From Curtobacterium poinsettiae (GTDB lineage: Bacteria; Actinomycetota; Actinomycetes; Actinomycetales; Microbacteriaceae): a stretch of 64,000 nt of DNA. Positions within the stretch are counted from its first letter, which is position 1, and each line of letters opens with the position of its first letter. The notes below the pieces were generated by a model, which was not told the DNA's origin, searched no databases, and saw nothing but the letters and a program-made list of their open reading frames with translations. Shown piece after piece: positions 1 through 7,975 of the stretch. Both the position numbers and the translations under genes were made by a program. The DNA lies in contig NZ_CP106879.1 of NCBI RefSeq assembly GCF_025677645.1, positions 2,294,001-2,358,000 on the forward strand, given 5' to 3'.

Positions 1-1965
1 GTCCCGCCACTCGAGCAGCGTGCGACCGCCGACAGGGTCGATGACGACGGAGGGGTTCCGGTCGTCGCCCGCGTACTCGTACTCGGCGACCCCGCCGTTC
101 GCGGTGACCACCGTCGTCACGCGGTCCACAGCGTCGTACCCGAAGGTCAGGTCGGCGCCCTCCGGTGTCACGGTCCGGACGCGCCGTCCCCGCTCGTCGT
201 ACCCGTGGACGGTCACCTGACCATCGCGCTCGGTCACCGAGACGAGGTTGCCGTGCGGGTCGTACGACATCGACTGGCGCTGCCCGTCGGTGTCGATGAT
301 CCCGACGACGCGGCCCTTCCGGTCGGCGATCCAGGTGTTCGCGTGCTCCCCGTCGACGTCGGAGACCGAGGTGACCCGACCCGGCAGGTACGAGAACCGG
401 ACCCGTCGACCGAACGGTGTGCGCTGCTCGACGACCCGGCCGCGGTCGTCGTAGGTGTTCTCGCACTCGACCACACCCGTGGCAGCGGTCACGCGGTCGA
501 TCAGCCCGTCCGCGTTCCAGCGGTATCGACGACTGCCGACGGCATCGGTCGCCCGGACCAGCCGGCGGGCGTCGTCGTAGTGGTACTCCACGCGGCGTCC
601 GTCCGAGGCGGTCGTCGACGCCACGCGGTCGCCCGCGTACTCGACGTCGACGAACCGCCCGAACACGTGCGACAGGCGCGTGATCCGGTCCTGCTCGTCG
701 CGGCACACCGTCACGGCGGTGCCCGCTCCACGATCGCTGCTCAGCCACAGTCCGGACGGCGTGAACGCCCACCGACCGCCGGCGTTGTCCCGGACGACGA
801 GCGAGTCCTGTTCGGCCCGGAGCCACAGGTCCTCGCCGACGCCGCGGCTCCACCCGTCACCCTGTCGCGGGAAGTCGACCTGCCGACCGTCGTCGAGCAC
901 GACCGAGGCGGCTTCGTCGGTGATCTTCAGCCGGGTGTCGAGGATCGAGGACCACCCGAGCCCGAACACCCCGGAGCGGCCGTCGAGCGAGTTGTACATG
1001 CGCGTGAGCCGGAGCGACGCGGCCTGCCCAGCGAACGACAGGTCGGTCTCGGGCTCGAGGAAGTTGCCGGTGGCCGTGTTGACCGGGTCGTCGGCGAACC
1101 CGTTGGTCGGGGGCGTCCCCATCGCCGAGAACGGTCCGATGGTGAAGTCGTCACGTCCGGCGTCGATCCCCGCCGCGGACAGGGCCGCCGCGATCGCCGC
1201 GTCCGACAGCGTCGCAGGCCCGGCACCACCACCGGCGGCCTCGAACTGCGCGGCGACGGTGCCCGCCGAGTCGGCGTCCTGCCCGTTCGCGGTGAGCCAG
1301 TCGTTGACGGCGGTCAGCAGCGACTGGGCGTTCAGCGTGCCCCAGCAGGGGTTGCACTCGGCCTCGTAGTCGGCCAGGGCGTTGCGGAACGTGGAGACGG
1401 CACCCGACAGGTCGGCGTCGAGCGTGCGGGTGGTCGCCTCGAAGGAGCGGAGGTCTGCGGGGGCGGCCGACGACGTCCCACCGCTGGCTCCACCGCCTGC
1501 GGGGATCTCGCGGCCCTTCACGCTGACCTCGTCCGCCTGCAGTCGCGGCTCCGGCTCGGGCTCCGGCGGCTTCGGGTCGTCCCCGCCGCCGAACCACGTC
1601 GAGATCTCGTGCCCGGCGCCGACGAAGAAGTTCTCCTCGCGTTCACGCTTGCGGGCTTCCCACTCCTTCGCCTGCTTCCGCCGGTCGTCCTCGTCCTTCG
1701 CGGCATCGCAGAGCTGCTGCACGAACCCCGACAGGCTCTGCAGCGATTCGACGAGCTTCGTCGCACTCCGCGAGGCGATGTCGGCGTTGTCCGCGAAGAC
1801 CTCGGAGAAGTACCCCCGGAACTCCGCGCCCGCCGTCGTCACGGACGACGACCGTGAGCCGGACTGTCCCCCGATAGCCGACGCGAGCGCCGTCGACGCC
1901 GACTTGAGTGCATCCGCCGCGCTGTACGAGTAGCCGGTCGGATCGTTCCCGTGGATCTTCGCCAT
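1..1965 (-). CDS. RHS/YD-repeat protein, C-terminal part outside the window
   Basis: The frame is open from the ATG at 1965 to the window edge, giving 655 residues with no stop. A GGGGGAA ribosome-binding site precedes the ATG. Residues about 15-105 are predicted helical without a signal peptide, like the WXG/LXG-type leader regions of type VII-secreted toxins. A charged and Pro-rich stretch (PEPEPEP) follows. A DUF6531-like domain lies at about 290-365 (DPVNTATGNFLEPETDLSF), and YD repeats run from about 420 to the edge (SYDPHGNLVSVTERDG, GYDERGRRVRTVTPEG). RHS proteins form a cocoon around a variable C-terminal toxin, which here would lie beyond position 1. The type VII link is inference; no ESX gene is in the window. 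The RHS assignment is secure, the toxin role is not. Confidence 0.85.
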   Translation of the reverse strand, partial: MAKIHGNDPTGYSYSAADALKSASTALASAIGGQSGSRSSSVTTAGAEFRGYFSEVFADNADIASRSATKLVESLQSLSGFVQQLCDAAKDEDDRRKQAKEWEARKREREENFFVGAGHEISTWFGGGDDPKPPEPEPEPRLQADEVSVKGREIPAGGGASGGTSSAAPADLRSFEATTRTLDADLSGAVSTFRNALADYEAECNPCWGTLNAQSLLTAVNDWLTANGQDADSAGTVAAQFEAAGGGAGPATLSDAAIAAALSAAGIDAGRDDFTIGPFSAMGTPPTNGFADDPVNTATGNFLEPETDLSFAGQAASLRLTRMYNSLDGRSGVFGLGWSSILDTRLKITDEAASVVLDDGRQVDFPRQGDGWSRGVGEDLWLRAEQDSLVVRDNAGGRWAFTPSGLWLSSDRGAGTAVTVCRDEQDRITRLSHVFGRFVDVEYAGDRVASTTASDGRRVEYHYDDARRLVRATDAVGSRRYRWNADGLIDRVTAATGVVECENTYDDRGRVVEQRTPFGRRVRFSYLPGRVTSVSDVDGEHANTWIADRKGRVVGIIDTDGQRQSMSYDPHGNLVSVTERDGQVTVHGYDERGRRVRTVTPEGADLTFGYDAVDRVTTVVTANGGVAEYEYAGDDRNPSVVIDPVGGRTLLEWRD

Positions 1966-2048
1966 CGTCATTCCCCCCAGATGTTGACGGCCTCATCCTG
2001 TCACGGCGCGAGCGTGAGGTGCCAGAGGACGGCCTGCGTGCCGACGGC

Positions 2049-2100
2049 GTGACGGACGGGAGGCCCGTGGCGGTGTCGCCACGGGCCTCCCGTCCGTCAC
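2049..2100 (-). terminator. 23-bp perfect hairpin after the rhodanese-sufE pair
   Basis: Positions 2049-2071 and 2078-2100 are exact reverse complements around a 6-nt loop. The hairpin begins 11 nt beyond the sufE stop and upstream of the RHS gene, which fits a factor-independent stop, although there is no T-run. The GGAGGCCCGTGG core recurs in the 58-kb repeat array. Confidence 0.75.
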
Positions 2101-2110
2101 CGGGTCGCGT

Positions 2111-2569
2111 CTACGCGACCGCCGCCTGCACCTGCCGCTGCACGCGACCGAGCATGCCCACCATGCCGCGGATCCGAAGCGGGCTGACCGCTTCGGACAG
2201 GCCGATGGTCAACGGGTAGTCCGTCGGGACGGCGAGCACCTGCTCGACGGTCAGGCCGGACAGTCCCTGCGCCAGGATCGAGGCGAAGCCGCGCGTGGTC
2301 GGCGCCTCGCGCGGGGCGGTGGCGTGCATGCGGACGACGTCCGGAGCGTCGCCGTCCTCACCCACCGTCACCGTGATGAACACGGGGGACTGGCACTCCT
2401 CGACGCGTTCGAGCTCGTCCTCGTGCCCCTGCAGGCGTTCGGGCAGCGCGGGTAGCTCGTTCGAGAACTCGAGCAGGAGCTGCAGGCGGTCCTTCTGCCC
2501 GAGGGCGAGGAAGTCGTCGCGGATCTCGGCGAGGGTGGCGGGGAGTGGTGCGTCGGTGCTGGCGTTCAT
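2111..2569 (-). CDS. sufE: SufE-family sulfur-acceptor protein
   Basis: This 152-residue protein matches the SufE/NifU-like acceptor fold. SufE proteins accept persulfide sulfur on a conserved Cys and pass it to Fe-S cluster assembly. That Cys is at residue 59 in EECQSPVF, followed by the expected VFITVTV strand and a C-terminal helical region ([11 protein letters not shown]). The ATG at 2569 overlaps the stop of the upstream sulfurtransferase by 4 nt (ATGA), so the two are translationally coupled. In actinobacteria this Cys protein commonly sits next to a rhodanese rather than a cysteine desulfurase, so the rhodanese may be its donor (inference). A longer reading back to 2641 runs into the neighbour and is rejected. 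Confidence 0.88.
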   Translation of the reverse strand: MNASTDAPLPATLAEIRDDFLALGQKDRLQLLLEFSNELPALPERLQGHEDELERVEECQSPVFITVTVGEDGDAPDVVRMHATAPREAPTTRGFASILAQGLSGLTVEQVLAVPTDYPLTIGLSEAVSPLRIRGMVGMLGRVQRQVQAAVA

Positions 2570-3477
2570 CGGTTCGGAACAGTACCCGGCTCGGATCCCT
2601 GCACGATGGGGACGCGGACGGCGCTGCCCCACTCGGTCCACGAGCCGTCGTAGTTGCGGACGTTGTCGTAGCCGAGCAGGTGCTGCAGGACGAACCAGGT
2701 GTGGCTCGAGCGCTCACCGATGCGGCAGTAGGCGATGACCTCGTCGGCGTCACCGATGCCGGCGCCGTCGCGGTAGACGGCGTCGAGCTCGTCCCGCGAC
2801 TTGAACGTGCCGTCGGCGGCTGCGGCCGTCGCCCAGGGGATGTTCACGGCCGTGGGGACGTGGCCGCCGCGCAGCGCGCCCTCTTCCGGGTAGTCGGGCG
2901 CCGTCGTGCGCTCCCCGCTGTACTCCGGGGCGCTGCGGACGTCGATGAGCGGCTTGCCGAGGTGCGCGAGGACGTCGTCCTTGAAGGCACGGACGGGCTC
3001 GTCGTGGCGCTCGACGACGGGGTAGTCGACCGCCGTGACCGGGGCCTCGTCGGTGGTCAGGGCGCGGTCCTCGGCGATCCACTTGCCGCGACCGCCGTCG
3101 AGCAGGCGGACGTCCTCGTGGCCGAACAGGGTGAACACCCAGAGTGCGTACGCGGCCCACCAGTTGTTCTTGTCGCCGTAGATCACGACGGTGGTGTCGC
3201 GGCCGATGCCCTTGCCGCCGAGGAGCTCGGCGAACGCGGCGCCGTCGATGTAGTCGCGCTGCACCGGGTCGTTGAGGTCGGTGTGCCAGTCGATCTTCAC
3301 GGCTCCCGGGATGTGCCCCGTCTCGTAGAGCAGGACGTCCTCGTCGGACTCGACGACCACCAGGTCGGGCGCGCCGGCACCGGCGTCGAGTTGCTCCTGC
3401 AGCCAACCGGTGGAGACGAGGCGCTCCGGGTGCGCGTAGGCGGCGAACTTCTCGGACGGGTCGACCGGTGCGGTCAT
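2566..3477 (-). CDS. sseA: thiosulfate/3-mercaptopyruvate sulfurtransferase (tandem rhodanese)
   Basis: This 303-residue protein has two rhodanese domains (about 15-145 and 170-295). The C-terminal domain carries the active-site loop CRIGERS with nucleophile Cys251, the variant seen in actinobacterial CysA/SseA thiosulfate sulfurtransferases. The N-terminal domain has no catalytic Cys, as is normal. The ATG at 3477 has a GGAGG 8 nt upstream; an in-frame GTG extension to 3633 lacks one. The enzyme moves sulfane sulfur from thiosulfate or mercaptopyruvate to thiophilic acceptors. Its stop overlaps the sufE start, which makes SufE a likely acceptor partner. It is divergent from zapE. Confidence 0.9.
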   Translation of the reverse strand: MTAPVDPSEKFAAYAHPERLVSTGWLQEQLDAGAGAPDLVVVESDEDVLLYETGHIPGAVKIDWHTDLNDPVQRDYIDGAAFAELLGGKGIGRDTTVVIYGDKNNWWAAYALWVFTLFGHEDVRLLDGGRGKWIAEDRALTTDEAPVTAVDYPVVERHDEPVRAFKDDVLAHLGKPLIDVRSAPEYSGERTTAPDYPEEGALRGGHVPTAVNIPWATAAAADGTFKSRDELDAVYRDGAGIGDADEVIAYCRIGERSSHTWFVLQHLLGYDNVRNYDGSWTEWGSAVRVPIVQGSEPGTVPNR

Positions 3478-3582
3478 CGGGGGTACCTCCAGGGGTGCGG
3501 GGGAGCGTGGTGCGGGGCGAGCGTGGTGCCCGGTGCGAGCTGCCGGCGCCGGACTAGGATCGGGCGTCGGTGCCTGTGGGCA

Positions 3583-3602
3583 ACGGTACGCGGACGTACC
3601 GT
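3583..3602. promoter_or_regulatory. 20-nt palindrome in the zapE leader, with a TAGGAT -10 candidate
   Basis: ACGGTACG at 3583-3590 and CGTACCGT at 3595-3602 are exact inverted repeats around CGGA, between the divergent sseA and zapE genes. A -10-like TAGGAT lies at 3555-3560, so the palindrome would sit in the zapE leader and could be an operator or an RNA hairpin. No protein is assigned. Confidence 0.4.
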
Positions 3603-3655
3603 TCCCCTGCCGCAACGTGACACCCCACGACATGCTTCCCGGAAGGGTTCCCCGA

Positions 3656-4654
3656 TTGCCCGCTCACCTCGTCGACCGTGATCCCCAGGTGACCCCGCAG
3701 CAGATGGCTGCGGCGCTCGTGCCCCCGCCGCAGTTCACGGACGCGTCGTTCGACTCGTACCGGCCGGACCCGGACTACGACTCGCAGGCCTCGGTCCGCG
3801 ATGCCGTCGCCGCGTTCGTGGCCACCGGTCCCGCGGACGCCCCGCGGCGCGGGCTGTTCGGGCGCCGGAAGCAGTCGGCGGAACCCGCGGCGAAGTCCGG
3901 CGTGTACCTGGACGGCGGGTTCGGTGTCGGCAAGACCCACCTGCTCGCAGCCGCCTACCACGCGGCCACCGGCCGGAAGACGTTCGGCACCTTCATCGAG
4001 TACACCGCGCTCGTGGGGGCCCTGGGGTTCCAGGGCACGGTCGACCTGCTCCGCGGCACCGCACTGGTGTGCATCGACGAGTTCGAGCTCGACGACCCGG
4101 GCGACACGATGGTGATGACCCGGCTCATCAAGGAGCTGACCGAGACCGGCACGCGCTTCGCCGCCACGTCGAACACGCCCCCGGGCGCCCTGGGCGAGGG
4201 TCGCTTCGCCGCGCAGGACTTCCTGCGCGAGATCCAGGCCATGTCGGACCGCTTCGACACCATGCGCATCGACGGCCTGGACTACCGCCGACGTGCCGTG
4301 GACGAGTCGGCGCAGGTCGTGTCCGACGTGCCGGCCGCGCTGCCGTCCGGCACCGTGACGCTCGACGACTTCGGTGCGGTGGTCGCCCACCTGGGTTCCG
4401 TGCACCCGTCGAAGTACGTCGCCCTGGTCGAGGACCTCGACGCCGTCGGGCTCACCGACGTCCGGGCGTTCACCGACCAGACCGACGCGCTGCGTTGGGT
4501 CGCACTGGTGGACCGCCTGTACGACGCACAGGTGCGGATCGTCGCCTCGGGGACCCCGCTCGACCAGGTGTACCCCGACGCGATGCTCGAGGGCGGCTAC
4601 CGCAAGAAGTACCTGCGCGCGGCGTCCCGCGTGGTGGCGCTCACCCGGGCCTGA
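3656..4654 (+). CDS. zapE: ZapE/AFG1-family P-loop ATPase
   Basis: This is an AFG1-like ATPase of 332 residues from a TTG at 3656, which has GGAAGGG 8-9 nt upstream. An ATG at 3632 would add 8 residues and cannot be excluded. Walker A is GGFGVGKT (87-94, Lys93) and Walker B is [11 protein letters not shown] (Asp141-Glu142), followed by the TSNTPP segment typical of the family. ZapE was described in E. coli as a Z-ring-associated ATPase acting late in division; its role in actinobacteria is less clear. The gene is monocistronic, downstream of the divergent sseA/sufE pair. No membrane segment is visible, so the product is cytoplasmic. Confidence 0.85.
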   Translation: MPAHLVDRDPQVTPQQMAAALVPPPQFTDASFDSYRPDPDYDSQASVRDAVAAFVATGPADAPRRGLFGRRKQSAEPAAKSGVYLDGGFGVGKTHLLAAAYHAATGRKTFGTFIEYTALVGALGFQGTVDLLRGTALVCIDEFELDDPGDTMVMTRLIKELTETGTRFAATSNTPPGALGEGRFAAQDFLREIQAMSDRFDTMRIDGLDYRRRAVDESAQVVSDVPAALPSGTVTLDDFGAVVAHLGSVHPSKYVALVEDLDAVGLTDVRAFTDQTDALRWVALVDRLYDAQVRIVASGTPLDQVYPDAMLEGGYRKKYLRAASRVVALTRA

Positions 4655-4757
4655 GCCTCCTTCGCCGTCAGACGGATCTGTCCACGGCGGTCTCCTGCCC
4701 CTCGCGCAGGGGACATCGGGCCGGCGGAAACACGACGTTTACAAACGGCGCGGTCGC

Positions 4758-4795
4758 GTTACATCCGCGAAACAGTTCGTGCTCCCTCGTGAAAC
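4758..4795 (+). promoter_or_regulatory. two-box GlnR-type operator upstream of amt
   Basis: GTTAC-N6-GAAAC (4758-4773), then after 6 nt TGCTC-N6-GAAAC (4780-4795). This reproduces the gTnAC-n6-GaAAC a/b-box pattern with 22-nt periodicity described for the nitrogen regulator GlnR of Streptomyces and Mycobacterium. It lies about 70-105 nt before the amt ATG, in a locally AT-richer stretch. GlnR activation of amt in nitrogen limitation is inferred. Confidence 0.7.
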
Positions 4796-4864
4796 CTCGC
4801 CTCGCCAGACTCTGTGACACCCGAGGCGGTCCAAGAGCCGCTCGTGCAATCGAGAGGTGAGCAG

Positions 4865-6138
4865 ATGCTTGATCAGGGCAACACGACGTTCGTGTTGGTG
4901 ATGGCTGCGCTGGTGTTGTTCATGACACCCGGCCTGGCCTTCTTCTACGGCGGCTTGGTGAAGGCCAAGTCCGTCATCTCCATGATGATGATGTCGTTCG
5001 GTGCGATCGCGCTCGTGAGCGTGCTCTGGGTGGTCTACGGCTACGCGATCGCCTTCGCCAACCACGGCGACGGCACCGCGGTCTCCGGCGTGGTCGGGTT
5101 CTTCAGCATCGACTGGAACCAGATCGGCCTCGGCCAGGCCTTCGAGGAGCACAGTCCTCGGACATCCAGGCGGCGTACCCGTCGATGGCCTTCGTCGGGT
5201 TCCAGGCGACGTTCGCGATCATCACCGTCGCACTCATCTCCGGCGCCATCGCCGACCGCGCCAAGTTCGGCGCGTGGATGGTCTTCGCCGGCGTGTGGGT
5301 CACGGTCGTCTACTTCCCGGTCGCCTCGTGGGTCTTCAACCTGACCTCCGGCTGGGCCGCCACGTGGGGCGTCATCGACTTCGCCGGTGGCACCGCGGTG
5401 CACATCAACGCCGGTGCCGCGGGTCTCGCCCTGGCGATCGTGCTCGGCAAGCGCGTCGGCTTCGCCAAGGGTGCGCACAAGCCGCACAACCCGCCCTTCG
5501 TCCTGCTCGGTGCCGCCATCCTGTGGTTCGGCTGGTTCGGCTTCAACGCCGGCTCCGAGGGCGCCGCTGACGGCATCGCCGCGATCGCCTGGGTGAACAC
5601 CCTCGCAGCCCCGGCCGCCGCCATCCTCGGCTGGCTGCTCATCGAGAAGCTCAAGGACGGCAAGGCCACCTCGGTCGGTGCCGCATCGGGCGCCGTCACC
5701 GGCCTCGTCGCGATCACCCCGGCCTGTGCCGCGCTGACCCCGGGCTGGGGAATCCTGCTCGGCTTCCTCGCCGGCATCGTCTGCTGCTTCGCCATCGACT
5801 GGAAGTACCGCCTGGGCTTCGACGACTCGCTCGACGTGGTCGGCGTCCACCTGGTCGGCGGCATCTTCGGCACGCTGTTCCTCGGCTTCTTCGCCAACGA
5901 CACCGGACTGATCTACTCCGGCTCGTTCGAGCAGCTCGGCAAGCAGGCCGCAGCGGCCCTCGCCGTCGGCGTCTACTCGTTCGTGCTCGCCCTGGTCATC
6001 GGGTTCGTGATCGAGAAGACGATGGGCTTCCGCGTCAAGACCGAGGACGAGGTCGCTGGCATCGACACCGCCGTCCACGGCGAAGAGGGTTACGTCCTCT
6101 ACGAGCAGACCGACGACAGCCCGGTCAGCGTCCGCTAG
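4865..6138 (+). pseudogene. amt: ammonium transporter Amt, interrupted by a -1 frameshift near 5153
   Basis: Two frames together give a complete Amt/Rh-family channel of about 424 residues. The ATG at 4865 opens MLDQGNTTFVLVMAALVLF with the Amt signature GLAFFYGGLV and reads to EEH (5150-5152). The sequence then continues in the frame starting at 5155 (SSDIQAAYPSMAFVGFQATF). Two bases (AG, 5153-5154) stand where a codon is expected, so one base is missing. The second part holds both pore histidines (AVHINAGAAG and VGVHLVGG) and the regulatory C-tail (KTEDEVAGIDTAVHGEEG). Everything else is intact, so this is either a recent loss of function or a sequencing error. Transcription is probably under GlnR. 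No glnK/glnD follows, unlike many amt operons. Confidence 0.85.
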
Positions 6139-6156
6139 ACACCAGGCACCACCCGC

Positions 6157-6202
6157 ACGACGACGGGCCCCGCGCACACAGCAGCGCGGGGCCCGTCGTC
6201 GT
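6157..6202 (+). terminator. 19-bp hairpin after amt
   Basis: Positions 6157-6175 and 6184-6202 pair perfectly around an 8-nt loop. The hairpin starts 18 nt after the amt stop and is very GC-rich, a strong intrinsic-terminator candidate without a T-tract. Confidence 0.75.
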
Positions 6203-6234
6203 CTCGCTGGTCGCGTCCTGGTCGTGACCACGGA

Positions 6235-6275
6235 CTGGAGGCGCGGTGCGGGTCGGACCCGCACCGCGCCTCCAG
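6235..6275. terminator. near-perfect palindrome between convergent amt and the reductase
   Basis: Positions 6235-6254 and 6256-6275 are exact inverted repeats with one central base. The GGAGGC...GCCTCC ends match the hairpin family at 2049-2100 and in the 58-kb array. It lies between convergent genes, so it may stop both. Confidence 0.6.
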
Positions 6276-6295
6276 GCAGCTGGTCGCGTCAGCGA

Positions 6296-6358
6296 CCCGT
6301 CGGTCCCGTCGGTCCCGTCGGTCCCGTCGGTTCCGTCGGTTCCGGTGGTCCCGCCGGT
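6296..6358. repeat. 9-bp tandem repeat, seven units
   Basis: Seven head-to-tail units of CCCGTCGGT with point variants lie directly after the aldo/keto reductase stop; an eighth, degraded unit overlaps the stop codon. Such runs mutate by slippage and could change the last codons of the enzyme. Confidence 0.8.
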
Positions 6359-6362
6359 CCCG

Positions 6363-7334
6363 TCACCAGGCGTAGTCCTCCGGTGACGTCTGGTGCCCCG
6401 GGAAGATCTCGTCGAGACGGTCCAGCGCACGCTGGTCGAGGCGGATGTCGACGGCACGGACCGCGGACTCCCACTGCTCCATCGTGCGGGGGCCGGTGAT
6501 CGGCGCGGTGACGCCGGGCTGGTGCAGCAGCCAGGCGAGGGCCAGCTCGCCCGGCGTGTGGCCGAGCTCCTTCGCGAACGACTCGTAGGAATGCAGCTGG
6601 TCGCGGTGGGCGTCGACGTACTCGGCGCTGCGGCCGGACAGGCGACGCGAGCCGTTCTCGGTCTTCTCGATGACGCCGCCGAGCAGACCGCCCTGCAGTG
6701 GCGACCAGGGGATCACGCCGAGGCCGTACGCACGCGCGGCCGGCAGGACCTCGCGCTCGACGTCGCGGACCACGAGGTTGTAGATCGACTGCTCGCTGAC
6801 CAGGCCGAAGGTGTCCCGGCGCTTCGCAGCCTCCTGCGCCTGGGCGATGTGCCACCCGGCGAAGTTCGACGAGCCGACGTACAGGACCTTGCCCTGCTGC
6901 ACGGCGACGTCGATCGCCTGCCAGATCTCGTCCCACGGCGTCGCACGGTCGACGTGGTGGAACTGGTACAGGTCGATGTGGTCGGTCTGCAGCCGCTGCA
7001 GGCTCGCGTCGAGCGACTGCCGGATGTTCAGGGCGCTGAGCTTGCCGCCGTTCGGCCAGTCGGTCATGTCGCCGTAGACCTTCGTGGCGAGGACCGTCTT
7101 CTCGCGGCGACCGCCACCCTTGGCGAACCACCGTCCGATGATCTCCTCGGTGGCACCCTTGCCCACCGAGCCGCCGTAGCCGTTGGCGGTGTCGAAGAAG
7201 TTGACGCCGAGCTCGTGGGCCCGGTCCATGATCGCGTGCGAGTCGTCTTCGCTGGTCTCCGGGCCGAAGTTCATCGTGCCGAGCACGGCGCGGGAGACCG
7301 ACAGACCGGTGCGACCGAGGTGTGTGTAGTCCAT
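6363..7334 (-). CDS. aldo/keto reductase
   Basis: This 323-residue single-domain (beta/alpha)8 NAD(P)H-dependent oxidoreductase belongs to the AKR superfamily, YghZ/voltage-channel-beta-like branch. The catalytic tetrad is visible: Asp48 and Tyr53 in FFDTANGYG, Lys85 in ATKVYGD, and His126 in DLYQFHHVD. The nucleotide-binding end is recognisable in APITGPRTMEQ. The start at 7334 gives the canonical MDYTHLGRTGLSVS. The substrate cannot be read from sequence; relatives reduce aldehydes and ketones. The gene stands alone and is convergent with amt. Confidence 0.88.
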   Translation of the reverse strand: MDYTHLGRTGLSVSRAVLGTMNFGPETSEDDSHAIMDRAHELGVNFFDTANGYGGSVGKGATEEIIGRWFAKGGGRREKTVLATKVYGDMTDWPNGGKLSALNIRQSLDASLQRLQTDHIDLYQFHHVDRATPWDEIWQAIDVAVQQGKVLYVGSSNFAGWHIAQAQEAAKRRDTFGLVSEQSIYNLVVRDVEREVLPAARAYGLGVIPWSPLQGGLLGGVIEKTENGSRRLSGRSAEYVDAHRDQLHSYESFAKELGHTPGELALAWLLHQPGVTAPITGPRTMEQWESAVRAVDIRLDQRALDRLDEIFPGHQTSPEDYAW

Positions 7335-7401
7335 GAGACGGGTCTACTCGTGACGCGCTGGTGGCGCCAGGCCCTGGGAGTACCGGTCGGCGGCTGGTGG
7401 C

Positions 7402-7460
7402 CGGTGCCCGGTGCCCGGTGGCTGGTGCCCCGTGCCCCGTGCCCGGTGCCCGGTGCCCGT
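7402..7460. repeat. 7-bp tandem repeat (GGTGCCC variants)
   Basis: About eight imperfect copies of GGTGCCC/CGTGCCC lie between the divergent reductase and ChaB-domain genes. It is low-complexity GC-rich DNA with no reading frame of its own. Confidence 0.7.
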
Positions 7461-7523
7461 CCGTGCTTGGTGCTCGTTGTGCTGGTCGGAGTAGTCAGGG
7501 GGGACCACTCGAGAGGAGCAGCC

Positions 7524-7916
7524 ATGCCAGCCAAGGACGAGATCCCCAGCACCCTGCAGCGGTCCCCGGACCACGCGCAGGAGATCTTCGAGAAGACCCT
7601 GGACTCGGCGAACGAGACGTACGGCCCGGGCGAGCGGGCGCACCGCACGGCGTTCGCCGCCGTCAAGCACGAGTACGAGAAGGTCGGCGACCACTGGGAG
7701 GAGAAGGAGTCCTCCGGGCCGTCCGATTCCGGAGCCGCCGGCTCCCGCGGTTCCGGCAAGACCGAGGGCGGTGTCGACGCGAACGCCTCGAAGGCGCACC
7801 TGCTGGACGTCGCGAAGCGGCTCAACGTCAGCGGCCGCTCGAAGATGACGAAGGACGAGCTGGTCGAGGCGATCGGCAGGGCGAACGACCGAGCGACCGC
7901 TGCTGCGCGGAGGTGA
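7524..7916 (+). CDS. ChaB-domain protein with a Rho-N/SAP-like C-terminus
   Basis: This is a 130-residue cytoplasmic protein. Residues about 5-60 match the ChaB fold (PSTLQRSPDHAQEIFEKTLDSA then ERAHRTAFAAVKHEYEK). A Gly/Ser linker follows, and about 90-125 form a Rho-termination-factor-N/SAP-like helix pair (KAHLLDVAKRLNVSGRSKMT then KDELVEAI) that often binds nucleic acid. The ATG at 7524 has GAGGAG 6-7 nt upstream. ChaB was named for the E. coli cation-transport locus, but the biochemical role of such fusions is not established. Many actinobacteria carry one as a short stand-alone gene, often with stress genes. Confidence 0.8.
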   Translation: MPAKDEIPSTLQRSPDHAQEIFEKTLDSANETYGPGERAHRTAFAAVKHEYEKVGDHWEEKESSGPSDSGAAGSRGSGKTEGGVDANASKAHLLDVAKRLNVSGRSKMTKDELVEAIGRANDRATAAARR

Positions 7917-7975
7917 CGGCGGGCGGGGCCCGTCCATTCCCCAATCGGCATGCGGCGGTGGCGTGAGGGGGTAAC

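Noticed and set aside
205..1857. 550-residue plus-strand open frame
   Set aside because: It is antisense to the RHS gene, Arg/Val/Gly-rich with no domain, a GC-bias shadow.
1873..1879. CCGATAG match on the plus strand near 1873
   Set aside because: It lies inside the RHS gene with no CTAAC at the right distance and no plus-strand gene after it.
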